From Parerythrobacter_A sp963761775 (GTDB lineage Bacteria > Pseudomonadota > Alphaproteobacteria > Sphingomonadales > Sphingomonadaceae): 64,000 nucleotides of DNA. Position numbers and translations under genes: made by a program. The DNA lies in the NCBI GenBank assembly GCA_963761775.1, contig CAVXIF010000012.1, positions 248,001 to 312,000 of the forward strand. The letters run 5' to 3'. Positions 45,147 through 53,514 of the stretch are shown here, piece by piece (position 1 is the first letter of the stretch; each line of letters starts with the position of its first letter). The notes beneath the pieces are model-generated. The model worked only from the letters and a program-made list of their open reading frames with translations, did no database searches and was not told where the DNA came from.

Positions 45147-47057
45147 TTACCGGCCCAGCACCGTGTCTACGCCCAGCTGCGTGATCGAATGGTAGCGCGG
45201 TCGCGCCTTGGTATAGATGCGTTGCGCATTGCGGCGGCCCCAGTCGCCCTGCTCCACCAGCGTTGCGAACAGCGGACGCACGAACTTGGCGCGGCCCACG
45301 CGCGTCAGGAATTCCTCGGCCAGCGGCAGCACCCGCTCGTTGCGGTTCTCCAGCGCCAGCTCCAGCCACAGGAACAGGATTTCGTTGTTCTTGCTGTCGG
45401 ACAGGCGCAGCGCCTCGTCCAGCGCGGCCAGCTCCGCCTCGTCCAGATCGCGCGGCAGGTTGGCAAGGAACCGCTGGCGCTCGGCACTTGTCCAGCCCTG
45501 CCACGCTTCATCCGCCAGATCGCGACTGTCGGCAAACGCCTTGGCGGCGGCATCCACTTCGGCAAACGCTGCGGGGTCGGGGCGATGCACGTTCGACGGC
45601 AGGCCCGGCTCGAAAATCCACTCGCGCAGCATCAGGGCCTCCGCCTCTTCCTCGTCCGCCACCAGGTTCTCCTGCAAATCGGCCAGCATCATGGCCGACG
45701 TCGCGGGCTGAAACGCATGATTGTCGAACCACTGGCGCAGCCATGCGTCGAACCGCTCGCGCCCCACGATGTGCTCGACCGTACGCATGAAATAGGCGCC
45801 CTTGTCATAGGCGATGGCGCTGCCGACCAGTTCGCCCTGCCCGTCATTGTGCAAGGCGGTTCCGGGCGCGTCCTTGCCGACCTCGGCCAGCGTGTCCTCG
45901 ATATTGGTGAAGCTCAGCGCAGCTTCCTGCTCGGCGCGCTTTTTGCCGTAGACTTCCTCGACGATGCGGTTCTCGAAATAGCTGGTGACGCCTTCGTTCA
46001 GCCAGCCGTCGCCCCACACTGCATTGGTGACGAGGTTGCCCGACCAGCTATGCGCCAGCTCGTGCGCGATCAGGCCGTTGTTCGACTTGTCTCCCGCGAT
46101 GAAGGTGGGCGTCAGGAAATTCATCACCGGGTTTTCCATGCCGCCATAGGGAAAGGCGGGCGGCAGCACGATCATGTCGTAGCGGCCCCAGCGATAGGGA
46201 CCGTACAACGCCTCCGCCGCGTCGATCAGCGCTTCGGTGTCGGACAGTTCCTCCGCCGCCGCTTCGATCTGCGCCGGTTCGGACCATACGCCGGAACGCG
46301 GACCCAGTTCGCGGAACACGATATCGCCTGCCGCAATGGCGATCAGATAGGGCGCGACCGGCTTGTCCATCGCGAAGGTAAAGGTGCGGCGCGGCGCGGC
46401 CATCGCTGTGGTCTTGACGGGAACGGGGACCGGTTCCCCTTGCGCCAGTCCGGACATGACCACCGTCAGCTCCGCAGGCGCGGTGATGCGCGCCGACCAG
46501 GTCTGGCGGATGCCGGGGCTGTCCTGCGTGGGGATCCAGGTGCGGTTGAGGATCGGCTGCCCCTGGCTGAACAGATAGGGGTGTTCGCCGCCCAGCGTCT
46601 GTTCCGGCGTCAGCCATTGCAGCGCTTCGGCTTCGCTTGCGGAATAGCCGATGGTCAGCTCGCGCGCCTGCCCCATCGTCACGGTGACAGGCTCGCCCAT
46701 CCCCTCGACCCGCGCGCCGATCTCGAACGGCAGCGGGCGACCTTCCTCGTCGGTGATGGACGCAATATCGAGGCCGTCGCTGTCGAGCACGATGGTGTCC
46801 ACGTCCTGCGCGGCAATGACATCGAGCATCGCCGTTCCGGCCACCAGATTGCGGTCGAAATCGAGGTCGAGGTCGAGATCGACATGCACCACGCGCGCTT
46901 CCAGCGGCCTGGCAAAGCTCTGGTCGTCGACCGCGTCCGCCGTCGTCAGCACCGGCGAAACCTGCGGCCCGCCTGCGCTTGCATTGTCGGGCGCTTCACA
47001 GGCACCGAGCAGAAGGGCGGGCAGAAGGGCGAACGTGCGGAGCGGAGAAAACGTCAT
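45147..47057 (-). CDS. M1 family zinc metallopeptidase (lipoprotein)
   Basis: 636 residues resembling leukotriene-A4-hydrolase-type aminopeptidases. A lipoprotein signal ends in LLGAC. The substrate-binding GGMEN is near residue 306, the zinc site HELAHSW near 329, and the third ligand in GWLNEG about 20 residues later. A C-terminal helical domain of about 200 residues follows. It would trim N-terminal residues from peptides in the periplasm. The ATG at 47057 is used; a TTG nine bases upstream is possible. It ends convergently to the DUF421 gene. Confidence 0.92.
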   Translation of the reverse strand: MTFSPLRTFALLPALLLGACEAPDNASAGGPQVSPVLTTADAVDDQSFARPLEARVVHVDLDLDLDFDRNLVAGTAMLDVIAAQDVDTIVLDSDGLDIASITDEEGRPLPFEIGARVEGMGEPVTVTMGQARELTIGYSASEAEALQWLTPEQTLGGEHPYLFSQGQPILNRTWIPTQDSPGIRQTWSARITAPAELTVVMSGLAQGEPVPVPVKTTAMAAPRRTFTFAMDKPVAPYLIAIAAGDIVFRELGPRSGVWSEPAQIEAAAEELSDTEALIDAAEALYGPYRWGRYDMIVLPPAFPYGGMENPVMNFLTPTFIAGDKSNNGLIAHELAHSWSGNLVTNAVWGDGWLNEGVTSYFENRIVEEVYGKKRAEQEAALSFTNIEDTLAEVGKDAPGTALHNDGQGELVGSAIAYDKGAYFMRTVEHIVGRERFDAWLRQWFDNHAFQPATSAMMLADLQENLVADEEEAEALMLREWIFEPGLPSNVHRPDPAAFAEVDAAAKAFADSRDLADEAWQGWTSAERQRFLANLPRDLDEAELAALDEALRLSDSKNNEILFLWLELALENRNERVLPLAEEFLTRVGRAKFVRPLFATLVEQGDWGRRNAQRIYTKARPRYHSITQLGVDTVLGR

Positions 47058-47099
47058 GCGCGGCAATCTAGCCCGAAGGGGCGCGCAATAACAGTGCGT

Positions 47100-47957
47100 T
47101 CAAGACCACGTCGCCATCGGCGGCAGGCTCATCAGGATCGCATCGATATTGCCGCCGGTCTTCAGGCCGAACAGTGTGCCGCGATCATAGACCAGGTTGA
47201 ACTCGGCATAGCGCCCGCGCCATTCCAGCTGCCGCTGGCGGTCCGCCGCGTCGAACGGCGTGTCCATCCGGCGGCGCACCAGCTGCGGAAAAATGTCGAG
47301 AAACGCCTCGCCGACATCCCTGGTGAAGGCGAAGTTCCGGTCGAACGCAGGCGTATCATCGCATTCCAGATGGTCGTAGAATATGCCGCCCACACCGCGA
47401 TGCACCTTGCGGTGGGGAATATAGAAATAGTCGTCCGCCCACTTGCTGAACCGGTCGTGATAGGTCGGGTTGTGCGCGGCACAAGCGGCGCGCAGGCGGG
47501 CATGGAAGTCCGCCGTGTCTTCTTCGTAGGGGATCGGCGGGTTGAGGTCCGCCCCGCCGCCGAACCACGCCTTGCCCGTGGTCAGGAACCGGCAATTCAT
47601 ATGTACGGCGGGCACATGCGGGTTGGCCATATGCGCGACCAGGCTGATGCCGGTGGCGGTGAAGCCGGGGTTGTCTGCGCTCGCACCGTTCACGCTGGCG
47701 GCGAAATCCGGCGCGAAGCTGCCGCGCACGGTGGAGACGTTGACGCCGACCTTCTCGAACACCTGCCCCTTCATCGCGCCCTGCACCCCGCCACCGGGAT
47801 CGTCATTGCCGGCTTCCTCGCGGCTCCATTCGGTGTAGGCGAAGGCGGCATCGGAACCAGCCTCCCGCTCGATGGCCTCGAACTCGGCGCAGATCCGGTC
47901 GCGCAGCGCCTCGAACCAGGTGCGGGCTGTATTTGTCCGGGCATCTTTCGTTTCCAT
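47100..47957 (-). CDS. hemF: Oxygen-dependent coproporphyrinogen-III oxidase
   Basis: 285 residues. HemF performs two oxidative decarboxylations of coproporphyrinogen III in heme synthesis. Signatures include GGGVQGAMKGQVFEKVGVNV (GG-x-MK core), GISLVAHMANPHVPAVHMN, the metal-site region WFGGGADLNPPIPYEEDT, HRGVGGIFYDHL and EFNLVYDRGTLFGLKTGGN. Length matches the alphaproteobacterial enzyme. It follows the M1 peptidase gene's start by 43 bases on the same strand and is divergent from pdeM. Confidence 0.95.
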   Translation of the reverse strand: METKDARTNTARTWFEALRDRICAEFEAIEREAGSDAAFAYTEWSREEAGNDDPGGGVQGAMKGQVFEKVGVNVSTVRGSFAPDFAASVNGASADNPGFTATGISLVAHMANPHVPAVHMNCRFLTTGKAWFGGGADLNPPIPYEEDTADFHARLRAACAAHNPTYHDRFSKWADDYFYIPHRKVHRGVGGIFYDHLECDDTPAFDRNFAFTRDVGEAFLDIFPQLVRRRMDTPFDAADRQRQLEWRGRYAEFNLVYDRGTLFGLKTGGNIDAILMSLPPMATWS

Positions 47958-48001
47958 TGCCGGACCTTGCCAAAGCCACTGCAGCGCGGCAATAGGCGGT
48001 C

Positions 48002-48710
48002 ATGGTTCCCGTTTCGTTCGCCCCTCTCGACTTCGCCGGTGACGAGTTCATCCTCACCCGCAGCAATGCGCTGTTCTGGCCGCGCGAGAATGCGCTGCTG
48101 GTGGCGGACCTGCATCTGGAAAAAGGCAGCTTCTTCGCGCGCCATGGCCAGATGGTGCCGCCCTACGATTCGCGCGAGACGCTGGAACGGGTGGCCACGG
48201 CGATCAAGGATACCGGCGCGCGGCGGGTCTATACGCTGGGCGACAATTTCCACGACAGCGACGGGTCGCGGCGGCTGGAGGAACACGCGGCGGGCATGCT
48301 GGCGGCGCTGACCCGCGCAGTCGACTGGGTGTGGATTACCGGCAATCACGACCCTTCGATGGAAGCGCGCAATGGCGGCACGCTGGCAGAAGAGCTGGCG
48401 GTCGGCGGCATGATCCTGCGCCACGAAGCGAAAGCCGGGCGAGAAGCGGCCCGAACTGAGCGGCCATTTCCACCCCCGCCTCGAACTGACCGTCCACCGC
48501 CGCCGCATCCGCCGCCCCTGCGCCGTGCGCAGCCACGACACCGCATCGGGCGGGCGCATGATCCTGCCTGCGTTCGGCACCTATACCGGCGGCATGCCCG
48601 CAGGCGATCCGGCCATCGTCAAGGCGCTGCAACCCGCGCAGGCGATCGACGCGGTGGCAGTGGCAGGTCGCAAGCTGGTGCGGTTCGAACTGTGGCGCGA
48701 GGCGGCCTGA
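48002..48710 (+). pseudogene. pdeM: PdeM-like metallophosphoesterase, one frameshift
   Basis: The 5' part has the calcineurin-type metal motifs ENALLVADLHLEKGSFFA (DLH), TLGDNFHDSDG (GDNFHD) and WVWITGNHDP (GNHD). The 3' part, in another frame, has LSGHFHPR (GHxH) and GRMILPAFGTYTGGMPAGDP, ending at 48710. An extra G at 48434 breaks the frame; repaired length is about 235 residues. Such proteins are ligase-associated DNA-damage-response endonucleases or phosphoesterases. No ATP-dependent ligase gene is adjacent here. As read, the broken frame runs on into infC, which is an artefact. Confidence 0.8.
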
Positions 48711-48802
48711 CCGCTCGCAGTCGAGGTGAATTAGCCCCTAGCGCCGCGCCCGTGTTGCCCCTACATGGGCGCGTTCACTTTGCATCTACAGGAGCCTGCC
48801 CC

Positions 48803-49345
48803 ATAGCCCGTCCCCCACGTCGTTCCATGCAACCGCCGGTCAAGAGCGGCCCGCGCTACGACAATCTCATCCAGAGCGACAAGGTTCGCGTCATCGATCA
48901 CGAGGGCGAAAACCTGGGCGTGATGTACACCCGAGAAGCCGTCGAGCAAGCAAACGCGGTCGGTCTCAATCTGGTCGAAGTTTCGCCCAGCGCCGTGCCG
49001 CCGGTCTGCAAGTTCCTGGACGTGGGCAAACACCGCTACGAAGCGCAGAAGAAGGCCAACGCCGCGCGCAAGACGCAGAAGACGCAGGACATCAAGGAAG
49101 TGAAGATGCGCCCGAACATCGACACCCATGATTACGATGTGAAAATGCGCAATGTGAACAAGTTCATCGACAATGGCGACAAGGTGAAAGTTACGCTGCG
49201 GTTTCGCGGACGCGAAATGGCGCACCAGCAGCTCGGCATGGATTTGCTGAAGCGGGTACAGGACGACACGCAGGAAACCGCCAAGGTCGAGGCTTTCCCG
49301 CGCCTTGAGGGACGCCAGATGCTGATGGTGCTGTCACCGCGATAA
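48803..49345 (+). CDS. infC: Translation initiation factor IF-3
   Basis: 180 residues from an ATA start, 172 from the ATG at 48827. The N-domain has GPRYDNLIQSDKVRVIDHEG, ANAVGLNLVEVSP and PPVCKFLDVGKHRYE. The C-domain has VKMRPNIDTHDYDVKMRN, KVKVTLRFRGREMAHQQLG and EGRQMLMVLSPR. The ATA at 48803 is preceded by AGGAG nine bases away, while no ribosome site precedes the ATG. infC starts with a rare codon (AUU) in E. coli, where IF-3 represses its own translation. IF-3 prevents early 50S joining and checks the start codon. The usual partners rpmI and rplT do not follow. Confidence 0.95.
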   Translation: MARPPRRSMQPPVKSGPRYDNLIQSDKVRVIDHEGENLGVMYTREAVEQANAVGLNLVEVSPSAVPPVCKFLDVGKHRYEAQKKANAARKTQKTQDIKEVKMRPNIDTHDYDVKMRNVNKFIDNGDKVKVTLRFRGREMAHQQLGMDLLKRVQDDTQETAKVEAFPRLEGRQMLMVLSPR

Positions 49346-49480
49346 GGGTGGACCGCCGCGCTTCGTCGGCCTTGCAACCCGTTTGATCGAGATGCCGTGT
49401 TGCGCGGTGTTCATAACCGGTAAAGCCCAACATATGCTGATTATGCAGCGAACTTTATGGATTCTATCTTGAGGACCGCC

Positions 49481-50677
49481 ATGCCGTATCGCCTTCCTAC
49501 TCGTACGCTGCTGGTCGTGTCGGCGGCAGCGCTGGCCACGACATTGACGCCGGTCGCTTCCGCGCAATCCCGCGAGGATAGCGTTTCGGTCACCCGGCCC
49601 GCCGCTGACCCGGCCTTCGCCCGCTTCGCACCCAAGGCCACATCGAACACCGATCGTACGCGCATCGATTACACCTTGTGGGACGATGCGCTCGATTATT
49701 TCGTGTTCCCGATGGGACGTTCCATTCGCGAGGGTGCGCCTTCGGTGGAAGCGAGCCTCGGAACGCGGCGGGTTTACGGGCACGATTCGCGGTTCCGGAT
49801 GGAAGGCAACCGGGTCGGTTTTTCTTTCCTTTCCGAAGAAGTGGTTGCATCGCTGACCGATTACCGGCGCGACCTGGAAAGCATTCCCGACCAGCTCGAC
49901 CTGACGAGCTTGTCGCGCAACGAACAGCTCGCGTTCTGGATCAACCTGCACAATGTCGCTGTGATCGAACAGATCGCCGTGAACTATCCGCTGTCGCAGC
50001 CGCGCATGATGAAACTGGGCGCGCAGGAAGCGCCGCTCGACGATGCGAAGATCGTGACCGTCGGCGGTGTCGCCATGAGCCCGCGCGATATTCGCGAGCA
50101 GATCGTCTATCCCAACTGGAACGATCCGCGCGTGATCTACGGCTTCTTCCGTGGCGATATCGGTGGCCCGTCGATCCAGCGCGAGGCCTTTACCGCGCGC
50201 AATCTGACCGAACAGCTGAACAAGTCCGCCAACGAATTCGTCAATTCGCTGCGCGGGGTCGAACGGACCGGTCGCACGATGCGCGTTTCGGCCATCTATG
50301 CCGAAGCAGCGCCGTTCTTCTTTACCAACTGGCCGACGGACCTGCGCACGCATCTGGCCACGCAGGCCGAGGACGACGTGACCGAAATTCTCGCCGAAAC
50401 CCGCAATACGCGCGCGACGACCTACGAATATGACGTTGCCGACCTGCAAAAGGGCGAGAAAGACCCCGGACTTTCCTACATCCAGGATGGCGGCGACGGG
50501 CTGGACGGCAGGGAAGGCGTACAGCGCACACGCATCAACCGCGCCATTGCGAGGCTGGTCGGGGAGCGGGACCGCAAGATTCAAAAGGCGTTCAAGCGTG
50601 GCGAACTGGTTGGCCGTGTCACGGTCGTTCCGCTGGATCTGGGCACCGAAGCACCGCCGCCCAAGGAGATCGAATAG
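49481..50677 (+). CDS. Exported DUF547 protein
   Basis: 398 residues with a signal peptide (ALATTLTPVASAQS). The DUF547 domain (about residues 120-300) has RNEQLAFWINLHNVAVIEQI, the signature with WxNxxN-like residues, GGVAMSPRDIREQI and VIYGFFRGDIGGPSI. The family resembles cysteine/papain-like or transglutaminase folds in some predictions, but no activity is established. The ATG at 49481 has GAGG about nine bases upstream; the ATG at 49457 would spoil the signal. It follows infC by about 135 bases on the same strand and probably has its own promoter. Confidence 0.85.
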   Translation: MPYRLPTRTLLVVSAAALATTLTPVASAQSREDSVSVTRPAADPAFARFAPKATSNTDRTRIDYTLWDDALDYFVFPMGRSIREGAPSVEASLGTRRVYGHDSRFRMEGNRVGFSFLSEEVVASLTDYRRDLESIPDQLDLTSLSRNEQLAFWINLHNVAVIEQIAVNYPLSQPRMMKLGAQEAPLDDAKIVTVGGVAMSPRDIREQIVYPNWNDPRVIYGFFRGDIGGPSIQREAFTARNLTEQLNKSANEFVNSLRGVERTGRTMRVSAIYAEAAPFFFTNWPTDLRTHLATQAEDDVTEILAETRNTRATTYEYDVADLQKGEKDPGLSYIQDGGDGLDGREGVQRTRINRAIARLVGERDRKIQKAFKRGELVGRVTVVPLDLGTEAPPPKEIE

Positions 50678-50695
50678 CGCGAAATCGAATAGCGG

Positions 50696-51145
50696 CTATT
50701 CGAATATGGCAGCCGTGTCCGCGTCGGTCGTTTCGACGATCGGCTTGCGGCCCCATTTCCACCAGAAATGCCCTACCGAAGCGCCGGTTATCAGGCCGAA
50801 CAGCCCGAGCAGTATGCCCGATGTGGTTCCGCCCAACACGAAGAACACCAGGACCGGCATTCCCGCCCCGCCAATTCCGCTGAACAGGGAATAGGTGTTC
50901 GCGCCTTCCGTCTGACGGCGCTTGAGAACGGCCGTCAGCGGCAGCACGACGACAAGAAAGCCGACCGAAGCGCAGGCCAGCGTCACCATCAGGGGAAAGG
51001 CGGCAAGGAGCAGCGCTTCGCCCGGGCTTTCCGGCATCATCGACAGGCCGACAAGCACGGTAGCGATGGACGGCAGGGCGCTGCCTACCAGCGATCCTGC
51101 ACCTACGGCTTTCGTGGCGGCGACATACTGGTTCGGTGCGGCCAT
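50696..51145 (-). CDS. Hypothetical four-helix membrane protein
   Basis: 149 residues. Four hydrophobic segments (about 15-38, 42-72, 86-107, 108-125) are seen, with short polar ends and the motif GLITGASVGHFWWKWGRKP near the C-terminus. I recognise no family. It is convergent with the DUF547 gene and divergent from the PLP enzyme gene. Confidence 0.6.
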   Translation of the reverse strand: MAAPNQYVAATKAVGAGSLVGSALPSIATVLVGLSMMPESPGEALLLAAFPLMVTLACASVGFLVVVLPLTAVLKRRQTEGANTYSLFSGIGGAGMPVLVFFVLGGTTSGILLGLFGLITGASVGHFWWKWGRKPIVETTDADTAAIFE

Positions 51146-51317
51146 GTCCGCGCGTCTAATCGCATCGCGGCGCGGTTACAAACGACATCCCGCAACCGCT
51201 TGAACGACGCGGCGCGGGGCGATATTGCCATCGCACCACACGGCCCCGGCACGGGGAAGCGTTCCTGCGGAGGTTAGGGACGGGCACCGCGCCGCGCGCT
51301 TTCACCGCAACCCCGCC

Positions 51318-51342
51318 TCCCTGGGGTCTTGCAGGAAGCGAC
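51318..51342 (+). promoter_or_regulatory. Small hairpin just upstream of the PLP enzyme ribosome site
   Basis: GCAACCCC and GGGGTCTTGC can pair (CCCC/GGGG with a GCAA/TTGC base and a two-base bulge) across an eight-base loop. It could affect translation. It does not match known SAM or SAH riboswitch sequences. Confidence 0.2.
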
Positions 51343-51347
51343 CCGTT

Positions 51348-52676
51348 ATGACCGACGCACCCATCACGCCCGACACCGCCGAAACCCCGACACCGCGCCG
51401 CAAGGCCAAGCCTTCCGTCACCACCATTGCGGGGCGCGAAATGAAGCCATCGACCCTGATGATGGGCCACGGGTTCGATCCGGCCCTGTCCGAAGGCTCT
51501 TTGAAAGCGCCCATCTTCCTCACCTCCACCTTCGCCTTCGAAAACGCGGCGGCGGGCAAGCGCCATTTCGAAGGCATTACCGGCCAACGTCCCGGCGGTG
51601 CGGAAGGGCTGGTCTATTCCCGCTTCAACGGCCCCAACCAGGAAATTCTGGAAGACCGGCTGGCGATCTGGGACGGGGCCGAAGACGCGCTGTGCTTTTC
51701 CAGCGGCATGACGGCGATTTGCGTGCTGATGCTGGCCTATTGCAATGCGGGCGACGTCATCGTGCATTCCGGCCCGCTCTACGCCGCGTCCGAAGGGTTC
51801 GTCGCCAAGGTGCTGAGCCGGTTCGACGTAGGCTATGTCGCCTTCCCCGCTGGAGCGGACCGTGCGGCCCTCGACGATGCGCTGGCCGAAGCGCAGGCCG
51901 AGGCGGACAAGCGCGGCGGCAAGGTGGCGATGGTCTATCTGGAAAGCCCCGGCAACCCGACCAATGCGCTGGTCGATATCGAGGCGGTGCGCGATGCCCG
52001 CGATGCCGCGCTGGATGCTGATGCCTGCCCCATCGCCATCGACAACACGTTCCTCGGCCCGCTGTGGCAGCGCCCGCTGGATAATGGCGCGGACATCGTG
52101 TGCTATTCGCTGACCAAATATGTCGGCGGCCATTCGGACCTTGTTGCCGGATCGGTGGCGGGTGCGAAGCGGTGGATGGATCCGGTGCGGTCCCTGCGCA
52201 ACACGATGGGCGGCATCGCCGATCCCAACACCGCCTGGATGCTGTTGCGCAGTCTGGAAACGGTGGAACTGCGGATGCAGCGCGCGGGCGAAAACGCGGC
52301 CAAGGTTTGCGCTTTCCTGAACGACCATCCCAAGGTGTCGGGCCTGGGCTATCTCGGCATGATCGAAGATGCACGCCAGCAGGACATCTACGACCGGCAC
52401 TGCCTCGGTGCAGGCTCCACCTTCTCGGTCTTCATCGACGGCGGCGAGGCGGAATGCTTCGCTTTCCTCGACGCGCTGAAAGTCGCCAAGCTGGCAGTGA
52501 GCCTGGGCGGCACCGAGACGTTGGCGAGCCATCCGGCCAGCATGACGCACCTCTCCGTCGCGCATGGGCGGCGGCAGGAGCTGGGCATTTCGGACAATCT
52601 GGTGCGGATCAGCGTCGGCATCGAGGATGCGGACGACCTCATTGCCGACTTCGCGCAGGCGCTGGACGCGGTTTGA
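51348..52676 (+). CDS. Cys/Met metabolism PLP-dependent enzyme (methionine gamma-lyase/MetZ-like)
   Basis: 442 residues. PLP is bound through Lys257 in CYSLTKYVGGHSDLVAG. Other motifs are FLTSTFAFENAAAG, YSRFNGPNQEILEDRLA, CFSSGMTAICVLML, YLESPGNPTNALVDI, IAIDNTFLGPLWQRP and LGGTETLASHPASMTH. The fold includes cystathionine gamma-synthase, MetZ and methionine gamma-lyase. The long form with an extra N-terminal 30 residues and GSLKAPIF is common in alphaproteobacteria as a gamma-lyase-like enzyme. The ATG at 51348 follows AGGAAG. The next gene starts with TTG overlapping its stop. Confidence 0.85.
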   Translation: MTDAPITPDTAETPTPRRKAKPSVTTIAGREMKPSTLMMGHGFDPALSEGSLKAPIFLTSTFAFENAAAGKRHFEGITGQRPGGAEGLVYSRFNGPNQEILEDRLAIWDGAEDALCFSSGMTAICVLMLAYCNAGDVIVHSGPLYAASEGFVAKVLSRFDVGYVAFPAGADRAALDDALAEAQAEADKRGGKVAMVYLESPGNPTNALVDIEAVRDARDAALDADACPIAIDNTFLGPLWQRPLDNGADIVCYSLTKYVGGHSDLVAGSVAGAKRWMDPVRSLRNTMGGIADPNTAWMLLRSLETVELRMQRAGENAAKVCAFLNDHPKVSGLGYLGMIEDARQQDIYDRHCLGAGSTFSVFIDGGEAECFAFLDALKVAKLAVSLGGTETLASHPASMTHLSVAHGRRQELGISDNLVRISVGIEDADDLIADFAQALDAV

Positions 52677-53427
52677 GCGTTGCGCTGGTCATAGGCGCGG
52701 GCGCGGGTATCGGCGGCCATGTCGCCGCACGGTTCGCCCGCGAGGAGCATCACGCGGTGTTGTGTCGTCGCTCTGACGAGGCCGGGCTTGCGCACCTTGT
52801 GGAAAGGATCGAAGCACAGGGCGGCGCGGCGTCCGGGCACTTGCTCGACGTGACGCAGGATGGCGCGATCGAGGCGCTGGTCGAGGAGGTCGAGCGCGAT
52901 CTGGGCCGATCACCACGGCGGTGTACAATATCGGCGCGCAGATCGGGCACCGCGCGCTGGCAGATACCCCCGCCCGCACCTTCGAGCTGGGCTGGCGGCT
53001 CGGCACGTTCGGCCTTTTTCGGCTGGCGCAGGCTGTGCTTCCGCGCATGGTGCAGCGTGGTGGCGGCACGCTGATCGTCACCAGCGCCACGGCGGCGGTG
53101 CGCGGCAATGCTGGCCAGCACAGCCATGCCGCCGCGATGGGCGGGCGGCGAATGCTGTGCCAGACCCTGAATGCCGAATTCGCACCGCAGGGCATCCACA
53201 TCGCGCATGTGCTGATCGACGGACCGGTCGATGCGCCCGATACGCTGGGCAAAATGCTGGGCGACGCGTTCGAACCCTTCAAGGCCGCGAAGGGCGAGGA
53301 CGGCCTGCTCGACCCGGTGGCGGTGGCGGAAACATACTGGCAGCTCGCGCAGCAGCCGCGCTCGGCCTGGACGCACGAGATCGACCTGCGCCCGTGGAGC
53401 GATACGCCGTGGTGGAACGACACGTAG
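52673..53427 (+). pseudogene. SDR-type protein, one frameshift
   Basis: The TTG at 52673 overlaps the PLP-enzyme stop. The first part has VALVIGAGAGIGGHVAARFA, a Rossmann start. After about 80 residues the frame breaks. One missing C near 52905 restores LGPITTAVYNIGAQIGHR, and the second part runs to 53427 with GGGTLIVTSATAAVRGN and MLGDAFEPFK. The usual SDR catalytic Tyr-x-x-x-Lys is replaced (HSHAAAMGGRR), so it may be an atypical or inactive SDR. Repaired length is about 250 residues. Coupling to the PLP enzyme suggests joint expression; the substrate is unknown. Confidence 0.65.
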
Positions 53428-53514
53428 GCGCGCAAGGGGGTTGCCTGCGCACGCCGGTTAACCGATGAGCGCCGCTGTCGCATCGTGCCGCCCAACCGAT
53501 AGAAAATGCCCGAA

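Noticed and set aside
48002..49345. A single 447-residue frame joining PdeM to IF-3
   Set aside because: The middle is Pro/Arg-rich nonsense. One extra base in pdeM throws the frame into that of infC, so it is not a natural fusion.
51146..51347. SAM-II or SAH riboswitch before the PLP enzyme
   Set aside because: Only a small hairpin is found; the conserved loops of these riboswitches are missing.
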